64,000 bases of DNA, taken from Puteibacter caeruleilacunae (GTDB lineage: Bacteria; Bacteroidota; Bacteroidia; Bacteroidales; Prolixibacteraceae). How positions within the stretch are numbered: position 1 is the first letter of the stretch; every line of letters begins with the position of its first letter. A program made the translations under genes and the position numbers. Where the stretch lies: NCBI GenBank assembly GCA_005217565.1, contig SJCO01000007.1, positions 62,001 to 126,000 on the forward strand, written 5' to 3'. Under the pieces are notes generated by a model, which was given only the letters and a program-made list of their open reading frames with translations, did no database searches and was not told the origin of the DNA. Shown here in pieces: positions 1-8,812 of the stretch.

Positions 1-726
1 TTAAAGAAACGGGCATTAAATTACCGCAATATATATAGTGCTAACGATCTGTGTATGCGTGCTAAATATGCTGACGGAACCTTTACTGACGATTTTGATA
101 AGTTTATTAGAAAGTCATATATCACTGAAGGAACACCTTATCAATATACTTGGTATGTGCCTCATGATGTCGCTGGATTGATGGAGTTAATGGGGGGAGA
201 AACAGCTTTTAATGCTAATCTTGATCAGTTTCATGCTGCTGGTCAGTATTGGCATGGAAATGAGCCTGGGCATCAGATTCCTTTCTTATATAATTATTCA
301 GGACAACCATGGAAGACACAAAAGTTAGTGCATGAAATATGTAAGAATGAGTATGGTATTGGTCCTGGAGGATTGAGTGGTAATGATGACGCCGGACAGA
401 TGTCGGCATGGTATGTATTTGCTTCACTGGGATTCTATCCAGTTTGTCCATCGGTGCCTGAATATGTACTATCCGGACCGCACTTCGATAAGATCACAAT
501 ATGCATGGAGAATGGGAAAGAATTGGTTATCAATGCGCCAGGTGCTTCTATAGGGATGAATTATATTCAAGGATTAAAAGTGAATGGGGTAGCAACAGAT
601 CAGAACTACTTGAATCATTTCGACTTGATGGATGGTGGTGTATTGGATTTTGAAATGGGAGATCAGCCTAATTTTGAGTGGGGTACAGATGTTAAGGATC
701 GACCAACGTCATTGTCGAGTAAATAG
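1..726 (+). CDS. GH92 family alpha-mannosidase, C-terminal part (5' end outside window)
   Basis: The reading frame is open from base 1, so this is the last 241 codons of a gene whose start lies to the left; GH92 enzymes are usually 700-800 residues. The visible part carries the family's C-terminal signatures: GNEPGHQIPFLYNYSGQPW and, about 45 residues later, GNDDAGQMSAWYVFASLGFYP. GH92 enzymes are calcium-dependent exo-alpha-mannosidases that trim N-glycan or yeast-mannan mannose, normally in the periplasm or at the cell surface. The export signal cannot be seen. The gene is followed by a weak terminator and then by a hybrid two-component regulator, an arrangement typical of the edge of a glycan utilisation locus. 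The family call is firm; linkage specificity is not visible. Confidence 0.93.
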   Translation, partial: LKKRALNYRNIYSANDLCMRAKYADGTFTDDFDKFIRKSYITEGTPYQYTWYVPHDVAGLMELMGGETAFNANLDQFHAAGQYWHGNEPGHQIPFLYNYSGQPWKTQKLVHEICKNEYGIGPGGLSGNDDAGQMSAWYVFASLGFYPVCPSVPEYVLSGPHFDKITICMENGKELVINAPGASIGMNYIQGLKVNGVATDQNYLNHFDLMDGGVLDFEMGDQPNFEWGTDVKDRPTSLSSK

Positions 727-769
727 AGCGATATAGATGTAGGCTCAAGATTCTAGATCCCGGTCTCGG

Positions 770-806
770 GGCGATTACTTTATATAGATCGCCTTGACTT
801 TTTTCG
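770..806 (+). terminator. Probable intrinsic terminator after the GH92 gene
   Basis: A GGCGAT/ATCGCC stem (770-775 and 788-793) is followed within a few bases by a T-rich stretch. The stem is short, so this is a moderate call. It sits 44 bases after the GH92 stop and before the regulator gene at 941. Confidence 0.5.
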
Positions 807-940
807 TTTTTGAATTAAGGTAATAATGAAAAGCTGGTCCGGCTGGAGGACAGAGATAATAATGACATCTTTTTATTTACTCACGATAAATCATACAAAA
901 CCATAAAATTGTTATATTGCATTAGGATTAATCGTTTGTT

Positions 941-3900
941 ATGCTGAGACGAATTTATATTCTTCTATTTCTCTTGGGATTTTCAATGGCGACGTTGAAG
1001 GCTCAGAATCTGCAGTTTGAACATTATAGTGAAGTCAATGGATTATCCCATAATTCAGTTCGACATATCACTCAGGATCAATATGGTTTTTTATGGCTGG
1101 GAACATTTGGCGGACTGAATCGTTTTGATGGATATTCATGTAAAACATACTTAAGCTCATCGAAGAAAGTTAATACAATCAATAATGATGATATTACTGC
1201 GTTGGTAATTGATGATAAGACTGGTAACATGTGGATTGGTACCAATAATGGTCTTACCTTGCATCAGATGAATACTGGCGTATTTACTACTTATTTACCT
1301 GAAAAAGATAATCCTCAAAGTATTCCTGATGGGCAGATCCGTGCGGTGTATATCGACAAGTTTAATCGGATTTGGGTGGGGACTAAAACTCGTGGCCTTT
1401 GTATATTCGATCGTGAAAAGAATGTGTTTGAACGTGTTGATTTAGATGGGATAGTCTATGTAAAGTCGATTTGTGAGGATACTGAAGGAAATATCTGGCT
1501 AGGGAGTTATTCAACGCATGGCGTTGTGAAGATCAAATTAGATGACAATGGTGATATTGCTGATATAAAGAGATATGCTCTTCGTAACCCTCTTTCTGAT
1601 GAGGTGAATCCTTACATCAATTTCATCTATGAAGACCATAAAGCAGATTTGTTTATCGGTACTCGTTCGGGATTATATAAAATGAATAAGGAAGAGGATG
1701 ATTTCAACCTGGTTGAAGTTCAAAATAACTCGAGTGGAGAGGAAATCGGTACTCACTTTATTTGTGTGGCACGTTCGCCAGAAGGAAAATATTGGGTTGG
1801 TACATGGGGTGGATTAATTGTTTGCGATGATCTGGAGGATCTTACTGATGGTGATTTCGAATTGAATTATTCTGTGATATCGGAAACCAGTTCGCTGGTC
1901 GACAATTTGATTTATGACCTGTATTTTGATGATAATGGAATTTTATGGGTTGGAACTGAGAATGGTTTAGACAAGTATGATCCATTTATGAATCAATTTA
2001 AATGGGCTAAGAATATTTCTTCACTGACAGGAGATAAAGCACCGCAGATCAGTGGATTTTGTGAGTCGTACGACAAGAATTTGGTGGTTGCAACCCATGA
2101 TAAAGGTTTGTTTATTAGAGAGAAAAACGATTTCCGACTGTTATCAGATAAATACAAGGAAATATCTAGTATCCATACTTTTGATGGCAGGTTTTTTTAT
2201 TGTGGATTGTGGAACGGGAAAGTATTTGTATTCGATTACTTAAAGAAAACAGGTAGACTTGTGGATGTTGGTTTTGATGGAGTGCCTATCTTTTCTATTT
2301 GTAAGTTAAGTAATGGAAAGCTTGTAGTTGGTTCATTCGGACAGGGTGCAGTGGTGTTTAATCCACGTGATGATAGTATAGATAAGTCACTACAGGAATT
2401 AATATCGGATTATGAGATCAATAAGATTATTGTAAAGACCGATAATGAGATTTGGATGGCGACAGAGGAGGGTGTTCTGGAATATGATTTCAAAAGCAAT
2501 GAACTGAACAAGTATGTGAGTGAGAATAGTGTTACTGTTGGGTTAACGCACGACAATGTGAAGGATATCCTGGTTGATCAGAAGGGGACTCTTTGGGCAG
2601 CTACACGAGTAGGGTTGAATTTTTATGATCCTTTGTTGAATAATTTTGTACCAGTTGTAAATCCTGAGGAGCTATATAAAAAATGGATAACGAATTTGGC
2701 TATTGATCGTGATGGTTATATTTGGCTGAATATGAATCATAACCGCATGGTACGCTATGATACACGAGCAGAAGAAGCGAAACTATATCATGTAGAGAAT
2801 GGAAGTAGAATAGATATTTTTAGTCTTGGTGGTTTTTATTATTCTACAGATGGGACCATTTATGTGGGAACCAAAAAGGGAATTATCTATTTTAATGCGA
2901 ACGAACTTCGAGATCATGAAGAAGCTGCGTGGCCTTTTATTACCAGTTTTCAGGTTGATAATAAGGAGATTGAAATAGGGGATGTTATTAATGGACAGCT
3001 CATCCTCCAGGAAGATATTAATGTTTCAAAAGCAGTAGAGCTTGAACATAGTAACCGAAATTTCGCCATGACTTTTTCTTGTGCTTCATATACTCAGGAG
3101 CGGAATAATAAGTTCATGTATAAGTTAGAAGGTTTCGATAAGGAATGGAACACGGTTGATGTAAATAAGCGTACCATTCAGTATGTGAATTTATTCTTTG
3201 GTGATTATACCTTTAAAGTGAAAGCTTGCAATAGTGCTGGATATTGGAGTAAACCAGTGTCGTACAATATTCATATACTGCCTCCATTATGGCTAACTTA
3301 TAAGGCTATTCTCGTTTATCTGATTGTTTTAGCACTAATTATCTGGCAAAGTAGACGCATTGTGATTGCGCGTATGAAGCTTAAGCAAGAATTGATGCTG
3401 GAGAAGGTTAAGCGCGAGAAGGATGAAAAGCTAAATGATGAGAAGCTACGATTCTTTACCAATATATCTCATGAGCTTAAAACACCACTTAGTCTGATTA
3501 TTGGTCCAATTAAAGATATTTTAGAGAAAGAGCGTTATGCCGATGCGAATTTGCACAAACAGCATCAATTAATACACCGTAATGCCAGTAGGCTGATGTT
3601 ATTAGTTAATCAGATTCTGGAATTCAGAAAGGCGGTATCAGGGGAGCTTAAGTTAAAGGTGACCAATATTGATATTAAAGAACATACAAAATATACTTTC
3701 GACTCTTTCATTCCTATGTCGAAGGAGAAAGAGATTGATTTAAATTTTATCTGTTCTGAGGAGTCATTGGTTGGATGGATTGATTGTGACAAGTTCGACA
3801 AGGTATTGTATAATATTTTATCCAATGCCTTTAAATATGCTCCTAAAGGCAGTAAGGTTGATCTGACCATGTATATGAGTCCTGATGATAATCGCAAATT

Positions 3901-4975
3901 GGTGGTGGAAGTACAGGATGAGGGTCCAGGAATTCCCGAGGAATATAGAGAGAAGATTTTTACTCGTTTCTACCAATTGAAGCAACATAGGGCACAGAAT
4001 ACGGGTTCTGGAATAGGATTGTCGTTTGTTCGTAAGCTTGTTATCCTTCATCATGGACGTATATGGGTTGAAAGTGAAGAAGGAAAGGGAAGTAATTTCA
4101 TCTTTGAAATACCTATCGATAAGTCGCTGTTTGAAGACTATGAAGTATTCGATATGGAAGCACAGTCTGCGGAGGTATCGTATGAAACTTATGACCTAAA
4201 GTCGAATGAGTTTATCGTAGATGGTAAGTTAAAAGAGAAGATTCTTGTTGTAGAAGATAACTCTGATTTAAGAACATTTATAGCTGGATATCTTTCCGAA
4301 TCATATCATGTATATGAAGCCGAAAATGGGGCAGAAGGGTTAGAACTATGCAAGGAGATTAAGCCTACATTGGTGGTTAGTGATGTTATGATGCCAGTAA
4401 TGGATGGATTTGAGCTTTGTTCGAAATTGAAAAATGATGAAGAGATAAGTCATATTCCTGTGGTACTGTTGACAGCCTTATCGGAAGATGAGAAAAGGAT
4501 TAGGGGGTATAAGACTGGTGCTGATGATTATTTGGTGAAGCCTTTTGATCCGTCATTGTTAAAGGTAAGGATCGATAATTTGATTGCCGGGAGAAATATG
4601 TTGAAGCAAAAGTATTTAGTGAATGCTGAGAGTGGCGTTGAGATGCTTACTCATTCTCCTGTTGATGAGGAATTCATGAAGACTATCACGCATTTTGTGG
4701 AGGAGCATATGATTGATCCTGACTTGAATGTAGATATGTTGTGTCGTGCAGCGAATGTAAGTTCTTCAAAATTATATCGAAAGCTAAAAGAACTGACGAA
4801 TCTTTCGCCTAATGATTTTATTCGTTCGTATCGATTAAAGAAAGCAGCTCAATTGTTACAAACTAAGCAGTATAATGTTTCAGAAGTATCTGATTTGGTT
4901 GGGTTTAGTGATCCTTTGTATTTTAGTAGATGCTTTAAAAAGCAATTTGGTTTCCCACCAAGTAAAATGAAGTAA
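941..4975 (+). CDS. Hybrid two-component system regulator (propeller sensor, histidine kinase, receiver, AraC output)
   Basis: This 1344-residue protein has the full Bacteroidota HTCS architecture. A signal peptide (cleavage near LKAQ) leads into about 700 residues of two-component propeller repeats, each with a WxG(T/S) core. A Y_Y_Y domain follows (about 725-785) and then one membrane helix (about 785-805). The HisKA motif NISHELKTPL places the phosphoacceptor at His844, and the ATPase has N-box NILSNAFKY and G-boxes DEGPGIP and GSGIGLSF. The receiver has its acceptor Asp1148 in SDVMMPVMDG, and an AraC HTH ends the chain (about 1245-1344). The periplasmic propellers bind an oligosaccharide and the AraC domain activates the cognate PUL. 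Its neighbour on the left is a GH92 gene, so it probably controls that locus. All catalytic motifs look intact. Confidence 0.95.
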   Translation: MLRRIYILLFLLGFSMATLKAQNLQFEHYSEVNGLSHNSVRHITQDQYGFLWLGTFGGLNRFDGYSCKTYLSSSKKVNTINNDDITALVIDDKTGNMWIGTNNGLTLHQMNTGVFTTYLPEKDNPQSIPDGQIRAVYIDKFNRIWVGTKTRGLCIFDREKNVFERVDLDGIVYVKSICEDTEGNIWLGSYSTHGVVKIKLDDNGDIADIKRYALRNPLSDEVNPYINFIYEDHKADLFIGTRSGLYKMNKEEDDFNLVEVQNNSSGEEIGTHFICVARSPEGKYWVGTWGGLIVCDDLEDLTDGDFELNYSVISETSSLVDNLIYDLYFDDNGILWVGTENGLDKYDPFMNQFKWAKNISSLTGDKAPQISGFCESYDKNLVVATHDKGLFIREKNDFRLLSDKYKEISSIHTFDGRFFYCGLWNGKVFVFDYLKKTGRLVDVGFDGVPIFSICKLSNGKLVVGSFGQGAVVFNPRDDSIDKSLQELISDYEINKIIVKTDNEIWMATEEGVLEYDFKSNELNKYVSENSVTVGLTHDNVKDILVDQKGTLWAATRVGLNFYDPLLNNFVPVVNPEELYKKWITNLAIDRDGYIWLNMNHNRMVRYDTRAEEAKLYHVENGSRIDIFSLGGFYYSTDGTIYVGTKKGIIYFNANELRDHEEAAWPFITSFQVDNKEIEIGDVINGQLILQEDINVSKAVELEHSNRNFAMTFSCASYTQERNNKFMYKLEGFDKEWNTVDVNKRTIQYVNLFFGDYTFKVKACNSAGYWSKPVSYNIHILPPLWLTYKAILVYLIVLALIIWQSRRIVIARMKLKQELMLEKVKREKDEKLNDEKLRFFTNISHELKTPLSLIIGPIKDILEKERYADANLHKQHQLIHRNASRLMLLVNQILEFRKAVSGELKLKVTNIDIKEHTKYTFDSFIPMSKEKEIDLNFICSEESLVGWIDCDKFDKVLYNILSNAFKYAPKGSKVDLTMYMSPDDNRKLVVEVQDEGPGIPEEYREKIFTRFYQLKQHRAQNTGSGIGLSFVRKLVILHHGRIWVESEEGKGSNFIFEIPIDKSLFEDYEVFDMEAQSAEVSYETYDLKSNEFIVDGKLKEKILVVEDNSDLRTFIAGYLSESYHVYEAENGAEGLELCKEIKPTLVVSDVMMPVMDGFELCSKLKNDEEISHIPVVLLTALSEDEKRIRGYKTGADDYLVKPFDPSLLKVRIDNLIAGRNMLKQKYLVNAESGVEMLTHSPVDEEFMKTITHFVEEHMIDPDLNVDMLCRAANVSSSKLYRKLKELTNLSPNDFIRSYRLKKAAQLLQTKQYNVSEVSDLVGFSDPLYFSRCFKKQFGFPPSKMK

Positions 4976-4976
4976 A

Positions 4977-5013
4977 GTAACGTACTTGCTCAGATTAAGA
5001 ACAAGCACGTTAC
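4977..5013. terminator. Hairpin between convergent genes
   Basis: GTAACGT and ACGTTAC arms (4977-4983, 5007-5013) continue inward as CTTG/CAAG after one A-C mismatch. It lies between the stop codons of the regulator at 941 and of the minus-strand hydrolase, so it probably ends transcription from both sides. Neither side has a long T tract. Confidence 0.5.
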
Positions 5014-5017
5014 CTGA

Positions 5018-5971
5018 TTATTTTGATTTAACAAATTCAACAATTGAATTCGATAATTCAGGTTTTATAGGGAGAGCTGGATTACCATAGGTTGCCAGAT
5101 TTGCTTGCCTGTTGGCTGGCGCTTCTTTCAATACATGATTCATGTTATCAATAATCACCAATTTTGCTTTAGGTAGTGCTTCAGAGAGCATTTTAGCATG
5201 ATCAACAGTAACCTGAATATCAGTTGTACCTTGTAGGATTAAGACTGGTATATGAAGCTTTTTGAGCTCTACAGCAGGATCATACTTCATCCATGACATA
5301 AGATAAGGCTGAACACTTGGTCGTATAAACTGATAAAGGTTAGAATTTACATTAGGAGTTGTTTCTCCCTGTTTCAGCTTATCAAGTACTGTACCTAATT
5401 CTATTAGCAAATTTGGAGGTAATACCTTTAGTTGATCTCTAAGCATTTGATCGGCAGGTTTGCCACATCCTGCTAATGAAATATAACCATCTGTATTGGT
5501 CTTATTGGCAGCAATCATACCAACTAATGAGCCCTCGCTATGACCTAGAACGATCACTTTAGAAAATCGATCATCAGCCTTAAGTATCTTAATCCAGCCG
5601 ATAACATCATCGACATAGGTTTCAAACCTTAATTCATTTTCAGTCAATACGGCACCTTTACTCTTGCCTGCACCACGCTTGTCGTATCGTAATGTTGAAA
5701 TACCTTTATTGGCACATTCTTGAGCGAGCATCTTATATGGTCTCGCTTGAACTACGGGAGGGATATTACCATCGCGATCAGTTGATCCTGATCCTGGAAC
5801 AATGATAATAACAGGTGTTTTCTCAGCAGCATTCGGAATAGATAATGTTCCGTGAATATTACCAGTAGATGTATTAAGAACTAATTCTGATTCCTTCATG
5901 TTGCTAATAGTTTGCGCCAATAATGTATAACATGATAGCACAAAAGCGATAAGTGTGAAGAGTGTTTTCAT
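5018..5971 (-). CDS. Exported alpha/beta hydrolase
   Basis: The 317-residue protein starts with a signal peptide (cleavage after TLLAQ, about residue 20) and has a full alpha/beta-hydrolase core. The nucleophile elbow GHSEGS puts the catalytic serine at Ser145, and the likely acid and base are Asp251 (GTTDIQV) and His279 (NMNHVL). PGSGSTDRDGN (59-69) forms the oxyanion strand seen in esterases and serine aminopeptidase-like hydrolases of this group. The gene starts 9 bases after the stop of the SdpI-like gene and is very likely its cotranscribed partner under the SdpR operator at 7147-7170. The substrate is unknown; a periplasmic esterase or peptidase role is inferred from family and signal peptide only. 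Confidence 0.85.
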   Translation of the reverse strand: MKTLFTLIAFVLSCYTLLAQTISNMKESELVLNTSTGNIHGTLSIPNAAEKTPVIIIVPGSGSTDRDGNIPPVVQARPYKMLAQECANKGISTLRYDKRGAGKSKGAVLTENELRFETYVDDVIGWIKILKADDRFSKVIVLGHSEGSLVGMIAANKTNTDGYISLAGCGKPADQMLRDQLKVLPPNLLIELGTVLDKLKQGETTPNVNSNLYQFIRPSVQPYLMSWMKYDPAVELKKLHIPVLILQGTTDIQVTVDHAKMLSEALPKAKLVIIDNMNHVLKEAPANRQANLATYGNPALPIKPELSNSIVEFVKSK

Positions 5972-5980
5972 GTTGCTATT

Positions 5981-6859
5981 TTAGTTTAAATATTGTGTGC
6001 CAATGATTATTCCAATGATAGCAGCTATGACAATGTAGGAGTAAGGATTACCAAAATTTATTGTCCAGCCTGTCATTTTGCATCTTTTAGGCACAAATAT
6101 TCTAGAGTCGTTTGGATTGATATAAAAGGAGTAATACCAACATTCTGATTGACTAAGCATAGGGGGACCTGCAGGCTTAGGCTTTGGAGGGGTAGTTCCA
6201 TCACCATTATTAGATTTCTGATCTTTTTTGAATAGGATGAAGGAGTAAGCAACAGGGAAGACTCCTAGTATGGCTAACACTCCTAGGTATATGTATAGAT
6301 TATAAGCAGATGGCGACAATAAAAGCATCGCTATCAGTAGGATACCACCAAAGAACCATAATCTACCAGTATAGAAGTGAGTTTTCTTCCAGTTTGTCTC
6401 ACTCTCAAGTGTCCAGGGTGTTCTAAGTCCCAGGAAGTAGTTTGGACGAATAACACTGAAATAGTTACCCATTAGTGAAAATAATCCAGCAATGGCTATA
6501 TAGAAAAGAGTCGTGTCTAGTTTTTGAGTGACTACCGAAGAAATGATAATAAAACCTATAGCCGAGAAGAATATCGATATGATTAAGCGAAGCTTCGCGT
6601 AGGTGTCGCTATAGAGCTTAAAATTATTTTTTGGATCGATTCTAGGGATGTATAGCAGGAATAAATAGGTTCCGATACATATAAAGCTTAATGTTCTGAC
6701 GATTGTTCCTCTGCCTCCAAAGCTGTCGGGATTACCTGCTCCATCGAAGTGCACTGGTATTTCAGTGGGTAATGATCCCCAGATGAACAGAAAGTAGGCT
6801 AATGGTGCGATAGCTATTAAGGCTATTAGTATTTCTTTAAGAATCTTGGTTGTTTTCAT
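5981..6859 (-). CDS. SdpI family membrane protein (DUF1648 and SdpI domains)
   Basis: The 292-residue multi-pass membrane protein begins with a DUF1648 segment (PTEIPVHFDGAGNPDSFGG, about residues 30-50). An SdpI domain follows, with the NYFLGLRTPWTLESE signature near the middle. A polar Pro/Lys-rich loop then leads to a C-terminal extension with a last helix that resembles DUF5808. In Bacillus subtilis, SdpI is the immunity and signalling protein against the SdpC killing factor, and SdpR is its autorepressor. No SdpC-like toxin is visible here, so immunity is not established. The start codon lies inside the end of the upstream ArsR gene (23-base overlap), which shows tight coupling; the hydrolase gene follows 9 bases later. 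Confidence 0.85.
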   Translation of the reverse strand: MKTTKILKEILIALIAIAPLAYFLFIWGSLPTEIPVHFDGAGNPDSFGGRGTIVRTLSFICIGTYLFLLYIPRIDPKNNFKLYSDTYAKLRLIISIFFSAIGFIIISSVVTQKLDTTLFYIAIAGLFSLMGNYFSVIRPNYFLGLRTPWTLESETNWKKTHFYTGRLWFFGGILLIAMLLLSPSAYNLYIYLGVLAILGVFPVAYSFILFKKDQKSNNGDGTTPPKPKPAGPPMLSQSECWYYSFYINPNDSRIFVPKRCKMTGWTINFGNPYSYIVIAAIIGIIIGTQYLN

Positions 6860-7124
6860 TTTCGGTTGGATTTGAGTTAAACTTTAAAAACCATTTAACG
6901 ATATCGTCGATAACGGTTGTATTGAGTGAGTAATAGATGAATTGACCCTTTCTGATATCAACAACCAAGTTGGCTTGCTTAAGAAGTGACAGGTGATGGG
7001 AGATACTGGGTTTAGTCATATCGAATTTATCGGCAATGTCTCCTGCTGTCATATCTTGCTCTCGAAGCATCTCAAGGATGTCTCTTCGCGTTTGGTCGTT
7101 TAGTGCTTTAAATAATAAATTCAT
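6837..7124 (-). CDS. SdpR-like ArsR family autorepressor
   Basis: This 95-residue winged-helix protein has the ArsR core almost from its first residue: LFKALNDQTRRDILEMLRE, recognition helix TKPSISHHLSLLKQANLV, and a wing with GQFIYYSLN. It lacks the paired cysteines of metal-sensing ArsR proteins, and its close fit to SdpR plus the overlapping sdpI-like gene make SdpR-type autorepression the best reading. The promoter upstream carries a 24-bp palindrome laid over the -7 box (7147-7170), which is where an ArsR dimer would be expected to bind. The signal that relieves repression cannot be told from sequence; in B. subtilis it is membrane capture of SdpR by toxin-bound SdpI. Confidence 0.9.
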   Translation of the reverse strand: MNLLFKALNDQTRRDILEMLREQDMTAGDIADKFDMTKPSISHHLSLLKQANLVVDIRKGQFIYYSLNTTVIDDIVKWFLKFNSNPTENENNQDS

Positions 7125-7146
7125 TTAATAGATTTATTATAATTAG

Positions 7147-7170
7147 ATATTTAGACAAATTTCTAAATAT
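7147..7170. promoter_or_regulatory. Candidate SdpR operator (24-bp palindrome)
   Basis: Perfect 9-bp arms ATATTTAGA and TCTAAATAT flank a 6-base spacer, 22 bases upstream of the ArsR-family start codon. The palindrome covers the -7 box of the promoter, so binding would block RNA polymerase. ArsR-family repressors typically bind such inverted repeats. Confidence 0.65.
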
Positions 7171-7187
7171 TATTTTTAAAATCCAAA
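7156..7187 (-). promoter_or_regulatory. Promoter of the sdpR-sdpI-hydrolase operon
   Basis: On the minus strand a TTTG (7184-7187) lies 20 bases upstream of GAAATTTG (7156-7163), one mismatch from the Bacteroidota -7 consensus TAnnTTTG. The start codon follows about 31 bases later. Spacing and motifs fit the primary sigma factor of this phylum. Confidence 0.6.
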
Positions 7188-7325
7188 TTATTGTAAGATA
7201 GTGGTGTTTGTGAGGAGGTTGCTGATTGGTTGTAAAAGGTGATGAGATAAAGGTTGAACTTTTATTGTGCTATCTTCACAGTGAGATCAATTATCTTTGC
7301 TGTTATTAAGATTCTTCGTGATTTG

Positions 7326-7901
7326 CTACAACATCGGATAATCAGTTACGACTTGTCTGTTTACAATTCGTTTTAATTTGCGATGTAGCAATTTATGAGA
7401 AAGTCGACTGAGATGATCGATGTACAGCTTGCCCTCTAAGTGATCGTATTCATGTTGAATAACGCGTGCAGTGTATCCTTCAAAAGTTTTTACCTGCCGG
7501 ATATTGTTACGGTTGTAATACTCAATAGTGATACTCCAGGGACGCTTTACCTGTTGTGATAATCCCGGAATACTTAAACACCCTTCCAGCTCGCTCCATG
7601 AATTCCCAGAGCGATCAATTATTCTTGCATTGATAAATGTCTCTTCAATTCCGGTATCTTGTGTGGCGAATAGTTCTTCTCGTGATTGATTATCGAGCAT
7701 TTGGTATGACGCAATTGTATCGACGATGAATAAATTGATTGGTTTGTTGACTTGAGGTGCAGCTAATCCGCAACCATTGGCTTTATTCATAGTGTGCCAC
7801 ATATCATCAATAAGATTGTTTAATTGATCATCGAAGGAAGTAATATTACTGCATTGTTGACGCAGAGTTGTGTTGCCATAAGGGACGATAGGTAAAATCA
7901 T
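7326..7901 (-). CDS. def: Peptide deformylase
   Basis: The 191-residue protein carries all three deformylase motifs: GCGLAAPQV (43-51), EGCLS (106-110, metal ligand Cys108) and HEYDH (150-154, metal ligands His150 and His154, catalytic Glu151). It removes the formyl group from the first methionine of new proteins in the cytoplasm. Length and motif spacing are normal. It follows the Crp/Fnr-like gene on the same strand after 57 bases, which hold a 13-bp-arm inverted repeat just before its ATG. Deformylase genes are often beside fmt or ruvX-type genes; that is not so here, which may mean this is a second, accessory copy. That last point is inference. Confidence 0.96.
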   Translation of the reverse strand: MILPIVPYGNTTLRQQCSNITSFDDQLNNLIDDMWHTMNKANGCGLAAPQVNKPINLFIVDTIASYQMLDNQSREELFATQDTGIEETFINARIIDRSGNSWSELEGCLSIPGLSQQVKRPWSITIEYYNRNNIRQVKTFEGYTARVIQHEYDHLEGKLYIDHLSRLSHKLLHRKLKRIVNRQVVTDYPML

Positions 7902-7904
7902 GTG

Positions 7905-7939
7905 CTAACTTTTTATGCAAAATTGAGCATAAAAGTTAG
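7905..7939. repeat. Inverted repeat between the Crp-like gene and def
   Basis: CTAACTTTTTATGC (7905-7918) pairs with GCATAAAAGTTAG (7927-7939), 13 base pairs with one bulged T and an 8-base loop. It is immediately upstream of the def start codon on the minus strand. It could terminate the Crp-like transcript or be a regulatory site for def; the absence of a clean T tract favours the second or a simple hairpin. Confidence 0.5.
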
Positions 7940-7958
7940 ATGATAAAATGAACCTGGG

Positions 7959-8525
7959 TTAAGAAATACGGCGTCTAATGCGACTTAAAGCTTGAGGTGT
8001 TACTCCAATATATGATGCGATATGTTTCAAGGGAATGTGCTTGATAATATGAGATTTGTTGTGGAGAAGATCAAGGTAACGATCTTGAGGAGAATCTTTT
8101 AGTAGTGCAATTTCTCTTTTACTCTTGCGCAGGAACAGCTGTTCTGCAGCCAATCTTCCCCAAAGATTTCCGATACTTGTTTGCTCATACACTTCCTGTA
8201 GGTCATCATAGGAGATACTCCACATGGATGTTGGAGCTAGGGTTTCCTGTTCATACAATGAAGGTGATTGTGTAAGGAATGAATCATAGGCACAAGTAAA
8301 TTCCTTTTCGAAACTAAAGTTGAATGTTATATCGTTTTCCTCACGAGGAATGTAATAACGAACAATACCGTTATCAATGAATGACAGGTAGTTTTCTGTC
8401 TCTCCAAGCTTAAGTAGTTTTGCTCCTCTAGGAAATTCTCTATTGATGAAATATGAAGCGATAATATCCCAATCATTCTTTTGCAGCGTTTGCATTCCCT
8501 CTAAATATGCTTTAATATATCCCAT
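7959..8525 (-). CDS. Crp/Fnr family transcriptional regulator
   Basis: The 188-residue protein has an N-terminal cyclic-nucleotide-binding-like beta-roll (about 10-110, with GETENYLSFIDNGIVRYY) and a C-terminal helix-turn-helix (HIASYIGVTPQALSRIRRRI). The recognition helix matches the Bacteroidota Crp group; residues that would bind cAMP are not evident, so the ligand is unknown. I place the start at the ATG at 8525. An upstream TTG at 8546 would add seven residues, but it sits inside an exact TACTTTTG promoter box, so it cannot be the translated start. The product may control the def gene that follows on the same strand or genes elsewhere. Confidence 0.88.
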   Translation of the reverse strand: MGYIKAYLEGMQTLQKNDWDIIASYFINREFPRGAKLLKLGETENYLSFIDNGIVRYYIPREENDITFNFSFEKEFTCAYDSFLTQSPSLYEQETLAPTSMWSISYDDLQEVYEQTSIGNLWGRLAAEQLFLRKSKREIALLKDSPQDRYLDLLHNKSHIIKHIPLKHIASYIGVTPQALSRIRRRIS

Positions 8526-8543
8526 GACTATCGGTTTATAGTA

Positions 8544-8551
8544 CAAAAGTA
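8544..8551 (-). promoter_or_regulatory. -7 promoter box of the Crp-like gene
   Basis: The minus strand reads TACTTTTG, an exact match to TAnnTTTG, ending 18 bases before the ATG at 8525. It decides the start codon of the Crp/Fnr gene. No convincing -33 TTTG is at the right distance. Confidence 0.6.
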
Positions 8552-8812
8552 TAATAGCGAAATGAAAAAGAGAAGAAGAGGAGGCTTTTTGATGATTATT
8601 GTTTATTATTGTTAATAGAATTAACTAGATTAACCAGAACATAAACCAATAAAAATGAACAACCTTTTTCTCTCAAAGGCTCCTAGTATTAATCAGAAAA
8701 ACTAAAAATAAATATTATTTTTACTCCGCAGGATGAAATGCTGTTGATACGGTTCATTTTCGATCAAGTGAAATTACTTATTTTCTGAAAACTAGAGACA
8801 TATTTTGAATTT

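Noticed and set aside
8526-8546. Upstream TTG start of the Crp-like gene
   Set aside because: The TTG is part of an exact TACTTTTG promoter box, so it is not transcribed.
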